Part shown: piece after piece, positions 32,854 to 45,242 of the stretch
Layout: every line of letters starts with the position of its first letter
Numbering within the stretch: the stretch's first letter is position 1
Source: Beverwykella pulmonaria
Taxonomy: Eukaryota > Ascomycota > Dothideomycetes > Pleosporales > Melanommataceae
Assembly: GCA_001599595.1 (NCBI GenBank)
Contig: BCHH01000006.1
Span: 927,197 to 991,196, forward strand
Direction of reading: 5' to 3'
Length of the DNA stretch: 64,000 nt
The notes under the pieces: model-generated
Told to the model about the DNA's origin: nothing
Database searches by the model: none
The model's input: only the letters and a program-made list of their open reading frames with translations
Translations under genes and position numbers: made by a program

Positions 32854-35800
32854 GGTCGACATGTGTGATACCTACTCGGGGAGTTTGCGGGACGATTCTA
32901 TCAACCCAGTCGCGATATTGGAATGCTCCGAAACAGCTTGGTCCAGATTATCACTCAGACTATTTACCACAACATGCAGTCAGGGTTTCAGATTTACCAA
33001 CCATTACGAGACAACAAGAGACACGAGTGGTTACAGACATTTACTCGAAGGATCACGATATATACGTAAGCCTGACCAAGAGCGACGTAAAGCATAGAGT
33101 TCGTTATCCATATCCACTTTGCCCCCGGACTAATCTGACGAGGGCAGGGGGAGGCTACGCGGCCACCGAACAAACCCCAGCCTCGCTGTCGTCACGCCAA
33201 GACGAAGATAAATTTAAACACACAATACAACGCCTCTACCGCCTGCCACATGCCTCGTCGTGGACTTCTTTTCAGACCTATTACAGCATTCTCCGACGCA
33301 TATCATATACATGCATAGCTTGTTTCTATTTACTTCATATCTAGACGTCATCATTGGTTGAGCCTAGGCGCCATCAACAACCCAGCGTTTCTTCATTGGT
33401 GTTTGCTGTTTTGGGAAGCATATAAAGGATACCTTTCTTGTACAGCCAATTGGCGCTGTTTCACTTGTATTTATTGGCGTCCTTGGACCGATTGCGGCAT
33501 GCGAGTAGTATTAGACAATCTTTGAGCAATCTCTCAACACCATTAACTTATCGTCGTTGTGTTGAGACGATTCATGCATGGGCGGTGACTAATCTGTCGA
33601 ACAAGTGGATGTGATGGGACTGCAAACACAATCGCATATGCCGCTGTTGCTTTTTCCGGAGACGGGACACCACGAAACTGAGAAACGAACATACGCAATA
33701 TAATATCCTCGTTTGGAGCCGTGGAACACTGCCAAGTAAGTTGTGTATCAGGCCTCATCATCACTTTGCATAACCCGTCTATTCATTCTCTTCGGCTATT
33801 CGGTCAAGCCTGATGGGTAATACGTCAATATTGTTGATATCTATCAAATAGGCAACTACAAATTCCCCTTTCTCGGTTTCTGGGCGTCGGAATTACGCAA
33901 GAGGAAGGACATTGAATATGCATGACCATTTTTTCTGCTTTCGAGCAGTCTGGTCCAGATCACTAAGCAGAGAGCTGTCGTACTCGGAATCTCGAGCTCC
34001 CCAATCATATGTGGGAGATTGTGGGGTGGCCGAGTAACCGGCGAGGTGGAAGAGGTTGGGGTCGGTGATATCCTAGCGATGTGTGTCTGGGTTGTGTCTG
34101 GGTTGTGGGGCATGGTGTTGCGTGCGATTTGTCTGTAGACAGCCGAGATGAACACGAGCGCAGGAGGCTACCGGCCGAGCTCACTGACGGCGTTCGTCAC
34201 CGTGGGAGATGATGAGTAAACCGGAGTTTGTTTCATGGGCCGGTTGGGGGCGCTCAGGAGGCTAGCTGGTCTGATGTGGGTCGGGCGCCTTTCGTTGGCG
34301 TGGCGGGGAGGAGAGTGGGGAGTTAAGAGACGCCCTAAGGAGAGCAGATCGAAAAGAAATGAATCAAGGTGAGGTCCGCGACTGATGAGAAGGTGAGTTA
34401 GTGGACTGACACCAAGTGTGCACTCCTTCCTGCTTTACTAGACTTTTCACAGCAATGAGGCAGAACAGCGCTACAGCCACGAAGTGAATTGGCCGCCTCG
34501 AACAGACAGGCGGCTCCGTCTTTCCTACTTCGTGTTGCCTTGTCGCCACCTTCTTCTCTGGAACCGCATTCACACTTCAACTACAACCACCCTCACTTCA
34601 ATTTCCACTGTTCAACATCGAGCAGACGTTGTTGATGAGACGCGGTCGTCAGAACACAACTCATTCCACTGACAGACAGCTCCAGCACTCCTTCCTCCTA
34701 TCCAGCATCCGCACTGCACCACTTTTCGATTTGAAAATCACTTTGTCTTCCAACACCTTACTCCATTGTCCACACTCCACTCTACGACCCACAATGCACA
34801 AACTAACAGCACTCCATCATACAAACTGACCCTCTAAATCTTCCAGATCACGCAGACACCACCCCACCGTCCTACTCTGTGTCCCGGACTCCGAACCCGA
34901 CCACGGAGGGAGCAGCATCGCCATCATGCCCAAAAACATTAGATTCACCCGCCAGGAGCCGAACCGCCAGCACTGGATCCATCATAGACACTGCTACAAT
35001 CGAACCGATTGCTTCGCGCTTACATACCCTAACGTAGTGGTGGTACGCAGGAATTCTCATGGTCAACCAGGTATCGCTTGTCGTAGTCATGGCGAAGGCT
35101 GGGGCTTGACGTATGACCTATCCAAAGCTTGATAGGCAGCTCTTGGGGAATCGGGTGGAGGAACAAGGCTGGGCTATTTTTATGTGGGTGGAGAGAGCTT
35201 ACAGTCAGCGACAAGCTTTCCCTCGTCGCCTGGTTCAGACCTTTTCGAACGGACTCGGGAGGGCTGCCGAACGAACGAACGAACAATGTAGATATTAGGC
35301 TTGACGTACTACACCTGTCCTACTCACACCACACCACGCCATCTCTCTACATCAATTCACTAGTCCATCGATCCGATGGATTCTACCCGACACTCTGGAC
35401 GACCGTTACACATGACCAATCGCTATTACACCACATCCGCTGCCGACAGGAAAGACGTACATACCACTTAGTGAGAAGATAGAAAGTGTATTCTCTGGAG
35501 AATCACAGCATCGGACATGGATGTCGGAATCGGACTAAGACGGAGCTAGGCATTAGACATCGATCTGACATATGCAATGTCACGCCGATGCGGAGCCACA
35601 GTTACCATTGCTCTGGGACACTCGCGCTATTAACTCCCCAAGGAGGTAGTTCAATAAAGGGAAATTGTAGCTGCGCTGAGTGTGCATATATTCCTGACAT
35701 CTCCGTTAATTCCGATTGCATATTTTCGGAGACACGATGAAGTGGACAGCGCAGGAATGACTGGAAGTCGTGCGGATATGTCAGCGAACGCACACGCACA

Positions 35801-36658
35801 CTAGGACAAGGTGGTGGCCCCTTTTCGTCTGTCGAAGAGACGCAGCGATCGAAGAACTGCGCTTCCACAATGTAGAGACCGGAGACTGCGGGTAGGTAGG
35901 AAGGAGAGAGGCAACAGACGCTAACATTAACGTGTCATACACATGAAACTTGACTTGAAAACCTAACAGGTACGTACACAGTAGAAAACAGGAAACAAGA
36001 CACGAGCTTCAAGAGGACCTCGACCCCTTAGTCCCATTCCAAAAGATATACGTCTATCTCACAGCGGTGCTCATACGACTTCAGTGTCTCCGAGCTCGTA
36101 CATTCGCGGTGATTGTCGTAGCCATGGCGTGGGATGGCCAGAGAAAGGAACACATGGCAAGGAGACATCGATGAAGACAAACCGCTGACCCTGACCCTGA
36201 CGTATCGATTTCAGACTGGTTGACTTACCGTAATACACTTACAAACTTAACGTTATCACTGCGTACCTACTTCACACCGGTTCGCGAAGCAAAATCGAGC
36301 GCTTGTAAAAGACGAAGGGACGACATTAAACAGACGCAGCGAGAGACGTCGGACTGTGACGATACGACGGTAGAAAAGGGGCAAATTCACTGATAGTGGA
36401 TGCAACATAATATCCTATCATCTCCGAACGTTCGCTCTCACATACACTACGCGGTTATACACTGTCTCATGCGTACCACTACATAACTGGTAGAAGGAAG
36501 ATAAGACAAGAAAGATTTCATACCGTGAAAGCCTGTAATCCAGAAAAGCCTTTATGGCGAACACTAGAGGATGGGACATAACCTCAGCCTCGTGTGCACC
36601 GTACCGAGCCACAAAAAAAAATTTACCTGCACCTTCTATCTATACATGCACATTTCGT
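32854..36658. other. 3.8 kb region without a supported gene
   Basis: This is the longest gene-free interval in the window. The strand sense from about 34500 to 34830 is C/T-rich like a leader. The frame 34807-35034 has coding-like composition (separate entry). There is a CGAA micro-repeat at about 35268-35285. I find no tRNA, transposon or conserved domain. The flanking 3' ends belong to the coiled-coil gene (plus) and SMC1 (minus). Confidence 0.4.
34807..35034 (+). other. Exon-like open frame of unknown status
   Basis: A 76-codon frame without ATG reads SIIQTDPLNLPDHAD..., continuing Ser/Pro/Thr-rich to ATIEPIASRLHTLT and then TAG. It is preceded by CTAACAG, which could be a 3' splice site, and by a C/T-rich stretch like a 5' leader. 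I could not find a satisfactory first exon or downstream exon. Confidence 0.25.
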
Positions 36659-39600
36659 TCACGAAGGTTGGTACTTCCTCAGCTATCCACGAATTAGCAC
36701 GATTCCACAAACCAGTAAACACGAACGGGGAGACTTACATCCAAGCTCACAACCCTCGAGCTCATATTCCCCTGATCCCGCATCACACCGACCAGCGTCT
36801 CGCTCTCCTGAAATAGGCCCGCCTTCAAGCTAATAACAATGAACTGCATACCTGGAGACGCATGCTCCTTCACATACCGCGCGACCCGCCCCACATTCAC
36901 GTTATCGAGCGCAGCATCCACCTCGTCCAAGACGAAGAAAGGCGAAGGCTGGTACGAATGAATCGCAAACAGCAGAGCCAGCGCCGCAATCGTCTTCTCG
37001 CCGCCAGACAGGTGCTCCATGTCTCTGAAGCGCTTGAGCGGGGGCATGGCGTGGTATTTCAGCCCTGCATTGTACGGCTCGGTACTATCCTCCATGTCCA
37101 GATACGCTTGTCCCCCCAGCGGGAACTGCGGGCTCTTGGTGAGATCTTTGTACGTACCGCCAATGTTTTCCGAGATGTGGTTGAAGGCTTTTTGGAAAAG
37201 GTCCAGTCGTTTTTCTTTCACGTCTTCGAAGTCTTTTCGTGCGCGGGCGGCAGCGCGACGGGCCTCGTCCCAGATCTTCGTGCTTTCGGCGAGTTTGCTT
37301 TCTGTCGAGGTGAGGCGTTCGGCGGCGCGCATGTTGGGATTTGATTTCTCGATTTCCGAGGTGAGGGAAGCGATGCGTTCGGTGAGGGTGGTGTCGCAGG
37401 CTGTGGAGTTGTCCTATAGAAAGGTTAGCCATACTATGGTGGTTTGAGATTCAAAGTGCTTACCGCTTTGAGTTCCTCATCCAGATCGTCAAAGTCGACC
37501 TCGATGCCGTAGTCGTTGATCTCTGGCTGTTGGATCTGCGTCGGGTCTTCATCAATATCCATCGCGTCAGGATCGGGTTGCGCGATATCGCTCATGGGCA
37601 GCGAGTTGAGCGGTGCTGATCCTTCTGCGAGTGGTATCTTGATTTCGTCCACTCTACATTTCCGGAGCAGCGAGTAGCGACTCGCGGCCGTGCGTTTGAG
37701 ATCTGCCTCGAGAGCATCGACAGCTTTCATAACCCCTTTGACAGACTCGTTTCTCTTGTCCAACTCGCGACGTGCTTCTTTTACCACCGCAGCACGTTCG
37801 GAGAGCTTCTCCTGAAGATTGGAGAGACTGTCTTTTAAGGTTTCTAGCTCAGCTTCGAGGACATCAATGGAGTTTTGCAATTCCTCTTTCTCCGCCTCAT
37901 ATTCCTCGATGGCAGCTTCGTCGCGCTTGGACTTGTCCTCCAGAGATTTTAGACGCTCGTTTGCCGTGTCGAGCTGGGTTTGGTGAAACTGTAGCATGTT
38001 CTCCAGCTTGCTGCGCTGTTTAGTGAACCCGAGGCGCCTCTCCGCGGCTTCCTGCTGCACAGTGCCCTGTTGCGATTCATAATCACGGATCGAAGCGTAG
38101 CCAAGTCGCTGACAGAATGCCGCAAAGACTGTATTGGCAACATTGTCGACGGCATCTTGGTATTGTTTCAGCTCATCCTGCCGATTCTGCAGGCGCCGTG
38201 CTTTGTCCTGGTACTTGGGTTGCCATTCCCTCAGCTGTTGCTTCTGGAACGCAAGTTCTTTCTTCTTGCTCTGAATGTTGCGGTCTAGTGCCGTGATTTC
38301 TTCATTGGTGCGTCGGATCTGGTCTTCGAGATCGAGAACCTCGACTTCCAGCGCCTGCTCTTCCTGATTGTGCCGGTCGTGCTTTGGAAGAGCGGCAAGC
38401 TGTGCCCGGTACTTCTCTACGGCCTTTTGGAGAGTGTCGACATTCGCGTCGCTCCATCCTTGCTTTCCTCTATCGGATCCAAGACGTCCACCAGTCATGG
38501 TTCCTCCCTTGGCAATGACAGTGCCATCTTCCGTTACCGCCTTTGCATCGACCCCCTTCTCGTAACAAAGGTACTTGGCAACCTTGAGTGTGTCGCATAT
38601 CATGGAATCCCCACATGCGGAAGCCATGGCCCGCTCTAGAGAGGGGTTATAGTCGATACAGTCGATGCCGAGACGCATGCCAGGATGCAAGCCCTTCAAG
38701 TTCTGGTTGACGGCCTTGATAGTAATCGTATCAAGAGGGATGAATGTGAATTGTCCGATCTTCTGTTCCTTCAGATACTGGATGCATTCTTTGGCCGTCT
38801 TCTCTGTATCGACAATGATAGCGTCCAGGTGCCAGCCGAGCAATGTGGCCACGGCCGTCTCCCACTTTTTCTGCTTAGGCCGGCAAAGGTCGCGGTATCG
38901 GCCATGGACACCAGAGCCAAAAATCCGCTTCATTTGAGCCACGGCTTCCTGAGACCGTCTCTCCTTCTCACTTTGACGACGGCCGCTGTCCGCTTCGTGC
39001 AGCTTGAGCAGCGCTTCTTGAAGAAGCTGGTTGATTTCTTCTTTCTGAGCGTTGACTTGTTTGCGATCCGAACTCAATTTATTCAATTCCTGCTGCTTCG
39101 AAGCCCTCTCTTGCTCCAGCTCCTTCCCATGCGCCTTCAACTCTTGCTGTCGACTCTGAAGCTGGCTGATCTCGGCCTCGAGGTTCTTTACTCCATTTTG
39201 GAAGCTCTCTACCTTTTGTTGCAGATTCTTGACCGTGTCCTTCTCTGTGTTTACTTCCCGCTCAAGCCTGTTGACCTCGATTTGGCTTTGGTGAGCCTGC
39301 TTGGTGACATCGCTGCGCAACCGATTGTACTCCTCCAGGTCCTGTGCGGATAATTCTCGGCCCTGCTGCTGCTGTGCGGCTTTGAACTCGTCTTCCCACT
39401 TTTTCTGCGCCTTTTGCACCTGGGCCAGGTCTTTTTGGTACTTCTCCATGAGCTCTCTCTGGGTGTCGCGTTCTTTGGTGAGGGAGGCGATGCGGCTCTC
39501 GTACTTTTGCAAGTCTTTGGTGGAGATTTTGATCTTCTCATCAATCGGAACGAGTTCGTTCTTTGCGTCTTCGATTTCCTTCTCCTTCGCCTTGATAGCT

Positions 39601-40605
39601 TTGTCGGTCTTGCTGACTTCACGGGAGACCTTGGCCTGGGCTTGCTTGGCTTCCTCGAGCTTTTGGTGGTACTTTTCGACGCCGCGCTTGTGCTCCTTGA
39701 GCTCGTCTTGGTGCCTTGCGATCTCGTTGCTCGATTCCTGCATCGTCTGCTGAAAATGGAAGAGCTTCCAAAGGACGTGGGTAACGATGGCCTCGTCGCG
39801 CTCGGCGACCCTCTTCTCGAACTCATCCGCCTCTGCTTTCTGCTCCTGGTATGTCTTAATTTCCGCATTGATTTGTCGCCGCTGGGTGAGCTGCTGGGTC
39901 TGGTTCTCGCTGGCGGATTCGGATTCGACTTTCAGGCGCTCGTACGCTTCTTTGTGCTCGAGACTGCCGGATATCTGCTCGATGAGGCGAGTGAGGTCCT
40001 TTGCGTTTTGGGTCGCGACCGCTTCGACGTCACCCTGGAACACTAGGAAGTTGCGGGCCTTGACCAGAATGCTCTGCTCCTCCAGGGCCTCTGTGTAGGC
40101 CTTGGAGGTAACAATGCGGTTGTTGATGCGGTATTCGCTTTGCCCAGCGCTTGTGATGGTGCGCTGCCACTCATGCTCTTGTTCAGCGTCGTCCTCGAAG
40201 ACAGCCTTGACGTAGGCATGTTGGGGGTCGCGATCGCGGCGCTGGCTGCTCGACTGGGTGCCGTTCTCGGCGCCTCCTTGCGAATCGCCGTTCGCCTCGG
40301 TCACGGTTCCGTCGGCGTTGATGGTATTGTTCTTGATCACGCGTCCGCGGTATATCAGATCGCGCAGGTGGGTGGAGCGCAGATGCGAGGACTTGACTCC
40401 CAGGACGAAGGAGATGGCGTCCATGCTGTTGGACTTGCCGGAGCCATTGGGGCCGATGATGGAGGTGAAGTACGAGTCACCGAAGAGCAGGATGTGCTTG
40501 CCGCGATACGACTTGAAGTCTGAGGGACGGTTAGAAGGAATATTATGATACCTGTGGGCGCGCGCAATGCTTACTGAACACTTCAAGCTTCACCAATTTA
40601 CCCAT
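36659..40605 (-). CDS. SMC1: Cohesin subunit SMC1
   Basis: Four exons (40605-40575, 40519-37464, 37413-36739, 36682-36659) give 1261 residues, the usual length of fungal Smc1. It is the ATPase arm of the cohesin ring with Smc3, Scc1 and Scc3, holding sister chromatids together in the nucleus. The first exon encodes MGKLVKLEVF and the junction restores NFKSYRGKHILLF, the family's start. Walker A is GPNGSGKS (33-40). Two long coiled coils flank a hinge (about 530-690, with the hinge core RYRDLCRPKQKKWETAVATLLG and Gly-rich GGTMTGGR). The signature LSGGEK is at 1164-1169 and Walker B FFVLDEVDA at 1188-1196. The last exon is only 24 nt and supplies LRKYQPS. The gene is head-to-head with GPC1. Confidence 0.97.
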
Positions 40606-41203
40606 GGTGCCGTGCGAATCGCGGGCTCGCGGCGAGGGCTGCGACAGGCGACGAGTGGGTGGAGGGGAGGCTATTGGTGGTGTTGGTGGTGGTGGGCGCG
40701 GCAAGATGGTTCGCGTCGGCGACACACGCGTCGCAGGCCGCAGTTATGGTCTACCGTAGCTAGCGGCGCCTGCGGAGCGACTGTTTGCGAGGAAACCAGG
40801 CACGCCGCCCAACGTCCCCAAGCACTGTGAGCGCTGTCCATTCCACTCGCATTTTCCCTCCGTACCACGGTGCCTTTGTCGTCTCTCTTCAGGGATCAGC
40901 TGCCTCTACGCGTGATCTGGCGTCGCCATCCGCCCCAGACACCTTGCCTCTCCCTGCCAACTATGACGCAGCTGGCCTGATAGCTCGCACTCCAATCAAC
41001 AGCGGCCGTTCCACCACGTCCTCACCTCCCCAGAGGCACACCTCGCAAGCTCGAGTCACTCATCTATCACGAGAACAGGCGGGGCTCTGTTGAATCTGTA
41101 TAATACTTGAGTATGCGCCTTCCGCCTCCGTTCCCCGCTCGTTTCTGCGAGCCCGCTACGAGAATGGGCCACGACCACGGTGCACAGCAGCTAACCACAT
41201 GCC
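40606..41203. promoter_or_regulatory. Bidirectional promoter between SMC1 and GPC1
   Basis: 598 bp separate two start codons facing away from each other, so both promoters lie here. No coding frame of note. Specific factor sites were not identified. Confidence 0.6.
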
Positions 41204-42904
41204 ATGGCCATAGGCTCCCCCCCACGGTATCTAAAGAGACACTTGCACCGGCGCACGTCTTCTGCGCTTGACGCTGTCCTCGAAGAAGCTCCCACCATGG
41301 CCGCCATCGAACAACCCGCCGACCAGCCCAGGGCCGCTTCCCAGCCAGAACTGGGCGTTTCTGAGCTCTCGGCGAAACCTCTACCAGGCGACTCGACCCA
41401 CGCTGGCTCTGCCCTCCTCGGCGACAAATCCGCCGCCTCACACGCCTCCGCAACGCCTACTCCAGGTTTGTCCCGCACCGCGTCCTTCACCAGCTCCTAC
41501 CAAGACGAGAGCTTCTCCGACGCCGACGATGGCTCCTTTTTCCCGCCCGTGGAGCGCCTCACCATGTTCGACTTCATCGAGAACCTCGCGCTGCAGCAGC
41601 GCGTCGAGAAGATCCAGAGCTTCGCCTCCGCCCAGACGGAGAAGCTCAAGAAGCGCGCCAAGAGCAGAGGCATGAACACCCGAGACCGCGTCGTGGAAGA
41701 ATGGCGTCGCAGGATCCCCACCGAAGGAGAGCAGCTGGAAAAGTACAAGAAGCGCATGCGCCAGTCCGTCGACCGCCTCAACGAGCGCTGGAATGATTCT
41801 TCGACCGTCACGGCGCGCGAAAAGGCCTCCTTCATCACCGCCGTCCTCAATATTTTCATCTCCGGCTACCTGGTCGGGGCTCGTCCTGAGTTCTTTCCCT
41901 ACTGGTACACGGCCCAACTCCTCTACTTCATGCCCATCCGCTACTACTCGTACCACAAGAAAGGCTACCACTACTTCCTCGCCGATCTCTGCTACTTTGT
42001 CAACTTCCTAGAAGTTCTGGGCATATGGGTCTTCCCCAAATCGAAACGACTGTTCATCAGCACGTACTGCCTAGCGTATGGAAATAACGCCGTAGCGATT
42101 GCCATGTGGCGCAACTCGCTTGTATTCCATTCCATGGACAAGGTGGTCAGGTGAGCTACCCATCTCTCCTTCTGCGCATGAATTTTCTCACGTACTCATT
42201 CGCGTAGTTTGTTCATTCACATCATGCCTTGCGTAACACTGCACTGTCTTGTCCATCTCCTGCCGCCCGAATATCAGAAAGAACACTACCCAGCCATCTA
42301 CGAGATCCGCTTCTCGTCTCCCGGCTCGCCCCAGCACTACGGCCTCCTGCAGATGGTCGTCTGGGCGACCGTTCCCTATGCGGTATGGCAGCTTGGCTAC
42401 CACTTCTTAATCACCGTCAGGCGCCGCGAGAAGATCGCAGCCGGCCGTCCGACTTCCTTCACCTGGCTGCGAAAATCATACGCCAAGACGTGGATCGGCA
42501 AAATCGTGCTGTCACTTCCAGAGTTCCTCCAAGAGCCCGCCTTCATGTTCATCCAGTATACGTATGCCTGCATCACCATGCTACCCTGCCCCATCTGGTT
42601 CTGGTATCGATGGCCAAGCGGCCTGTTCCTTGCGATAGTCTTCATATGGAGCGTGTACAACGGCGCCACATACTACATCGATATCTTCGGGACACGATTT
42701 AAGAGCGAGCTCGAGGCGCTTAAGAAGGATGTTGCGAAATGGCAAAACTCTCCCGAAGGCGCGTCTGGACCGTTGACACCAGGTGATGCTCTAGGGGAGC
42801 GCACAAACAGTAGCGGCGAGAAGGAGATTGATACGATCCCGCCACTGGAGGGAGCCACTGGCTCCAAGTCCGCCGCGGAGGGTGAGCTCAGAGAGAGGAA
42901 ATAA
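41204..42904 (+). CDS. GPC1: Glycerophosphocholine acyltransferase Gpc1 (DUF2838)
   Basis: Exons 41204-42150 and 42208-42904 (intron 42151-42207) give 547 residues. Gpc1 transfers an acyl group from acyl-CoA to glycerophosphocholine, making lysophosphatidylcholine for phosphatidylcholine recycling, in the endoplasmic reticulum membrane. A Ser/Pro-rich N-terminus is followed by the family block LTMFDFIENLALQQRVEKI (near residues 118-137) and basic RDRVVEEWRRRIP. Several membrane helices follow, including FFPYWYTAQLLYFMPIRYYSYHKKGYHYFLADLCYFVN and, after the junction, IMPCVTLHCLVHLLPPEYQ. These are the conserved features of PF10998. The C-terminus is charged. A start at the second ATG (41299) is possible and would shorten the disordered N-terminus by 32 residues. 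Confidence 0.92.
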
Positions 42905-43589
42905 TCGACTTCTTTCTCGCAGTCTGTTCGTGAATCCGCGTATACTTTAATCGATTTGCAGTAATGATGGTTTTGGAGTTTGGATTCCGGCCTTGCTTTT
43001 CTATTCCTTCGCTTGCATTTTCCCCGATAGAAGTCTTGCATTTGTCCAGCGCTTTTGATTGGTTTGAGAGATATACCCCTTTTCCTTCGCTTGGTTTCTT
43101 CCCCCTCCGTAGATGATATCACGATTTTACTCCTTCGGCCTCGCCTCCTTTGCGTGATGACTAATTTCCTCACTTCATTCATATCAAAACACAACGAGTC
43201 TCTTTGCGCTGGGTCTGTGCGCGCGCGCTTGTATATCCAGATCATATCTTCTAGCTAGGAAATAGCAACGTCTCGCGGTTGTGGCACTGGGGAATTTGGA
43301 AGGAAGGAAGGAAGGGGTTCCATTAAGGTTGCTGTTTTGCATCTATTGACTCGCGTTTTTGTATTTCCTTTTGGTATACCCGTGACGTTGTCCGTCTTGC
43401 TATGTTAAGTATTGTGTTGTTAGGGTGGGATAAAATTTGGTGAGTTTTGTTGTTTGGAGCTCAGATTGGTTCGTGTTTGAGGTCATTCCCTTTTATGTAT
43501 GTAAACTGGTGTATTGATGCTAAAACTCATCACGAGTAAACTCCTCCCTAGAACAGAAAGGTCCTGCAAGTGAAGACTGCCATACCTTT
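42905..43589. other. Convergent 3' region with GGAA micro-repeat
   Basis: Lies between the ends of GPC1 (plus) and the lactonase-like gene (minus). A short GGAA tandem tract is at about 43298-43316. I see no gene. Confidence 0.5.
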
Positions 43590-44877
43590 CTACTCTCTAA
43601 AAACCATAATCCCCCTATCGTACAGTCCACTAATCATCCCCAACCCCCTACTTGCATCCCGCACAGCCATACTACTACTACAAATCTCAAACCCCTTATA
43701 TAACTCCCTCAATCCCGCCTCAAGCGTCCACTCCGCCGCCCAACTCGGCGCCTCACACTCACACGCCTGCCTCTCCTCGACATTCTTGCTCATGGGATTA
43801 CACTTCCACCTGTTCTTCGAAACGGCTATTAAAGCCGGCGCAAACGGATGACCTGCCATCAACAACGCTCCTTTTCCATCCACAGATACATTGTCTACGA
43901 CGGCGGGTGTGCGAATGTAGCCTCTGGACTTAAGATTGTGTTCCGGCGTGACGTCGTAGAAGTACACGCCAGGTCTTGAACTCGAGCCCACTACAAGTGT
44001 CGTCGCGTTGAGCATCGCGATTCCGTTTGCGAACGGGACGCGCGCGATCGTCTTAGCGGTTGAGGGATCGTTGACATCAAAGAACACTACGCTACCACCC
44101 GGGATCCCAGACCAAGTCTCAATCTTTGACAAGAGAGGGGATATAGCGGCGCGCATGTAGTGGTCGTTCGTGAAGAATAATTTACCATCGCCGAGGGCGT
44201 GGATGCTATTTGGCGTGTGGATGAGCGAGTGCTTAATGGTGCGGGCATGCGTTGCAGTCAACGATTTGATGGACACGTGGAAGATTTCAATTACGGAGCC
44301 GGTTTGCGCGTGATTGACGATGTATAACGTCGAGGTTGACGACTCGAATTCAATCCCTAGGGGATGGAAATCATCGGTGTTAAAGTTTTTCAATATTAGA
44401 GGTTTCAGAGCGTCAGCATCGGCGAGACCAGGCGTCGAATAGTCATATATCCATATCCCTCCGTTTTCGAGGCCTTCGCCGGGTTTGAATGTGCCCTGTC
44501 ATTTCTTAACGTTCATGCGTCTCCGAAAACATCAAAAGGGGGTCGTAAAGGTCTTTTTCTTTGAGAATTTAATCTTACCATTACAGTATTCCACCTATCT
44601 CTCCCCGGATCACACGACAAGATCGCCAAGCCCATGCCCTCGTCAACAACCACATCTTCACAATTCCGGATGCGGTCACGAAACCTAAGCTCGTGCTCTT
44701 TGATGTTGTAGATGGCTTTGAACTTGCTAGGTCGGTTGGCGACCATATTAGACATGGCCAAGTACCTGTCGTAGAGGTACGGCGAGATCAATGCGAGAAT
44801 CAACAAGTACTGACAACAATTACATTAGATACCGTTGAATGCTAGAGATGGCGGCTTACAAGGGATGTTCTAGCCAT
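43590..44877 (-). CDS. Paraoxonase/arylesterase-like lactonase, membrane-anchored
   Basis: Three exons (44877-44860, 44809-44579, 44495-43590) give 384 residues; the first exon encodes only MARTSL. Residues 5-24 form an uncleaved signal-anchor-like helix, as in mammalian paraoxonases. The six-bladed propeller shows the paraoxonase calcium-site pattern: Glu57-Asp58 (CEDVVVDE), Asn179 (PNSIHALG), Asn240 (FANGI) and Asp284-Asn285 (VDNVSVD). FHPLGIEF at 126-133 holds the first active-site His, and TNDHY follows at 192-196. In PON1 the motif at 179-180 is Asn-Asp; here it is Asn-Ser. The family hydrolyses lactones and aryl esters. It is the first of three minus-strand metabolic genes in a row. Substrate unknown. 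Confidence 0.87.
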
Positions 44878-45242
44878 GGTGGTTTTTTGCGCGTTGTGTT
44901 GACAAGCGCAGGTCACGTCGAAGAAGAACGAAGGACGCGAGGCCAGAGAGGTATCAAGGATGGTTGCTGACGGCTAGCAATTTCAGCATCAGCGCTATCA
45001 TGCTTACTACCATTGGAGTGGAAAATTAGAGCCCCTTCGGGGACTTTCTTTAGAGCGAAAATGGTAGAGGACGTTTTTGTCTTGGCATGCTGATCGGTCC
45101 ATGAGAGTTGAAGCTTTGCGACCGGCAATCCTCGGGAAGGGTATAACACCATAAAAAACGCCTAATAGGAGTACCCTCGGCTTGGCCAGGCTGCATGTCG
45201 TAGATGAATATAGAATATGGAGGTTGTACACTACATATTTGC
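44878..45242. promoter_or_regulatory. Promoter region of the lactonase-like gene
   Basis: 365 bp between the acyl-CoA dehydrogenase 3' end and the lactonase start, both on the minus strand. No separate coding frame is supported. Confidence 0.45.

Noticed and set aside
39414..40046. Long plus-strand frames opposite SMC1
   Set aside because: They are antisense images of the Glu/Lys/Gln-rich coiled coil, read as Leu/Val/Ser-rich frames. The minus-strand protein is certain.
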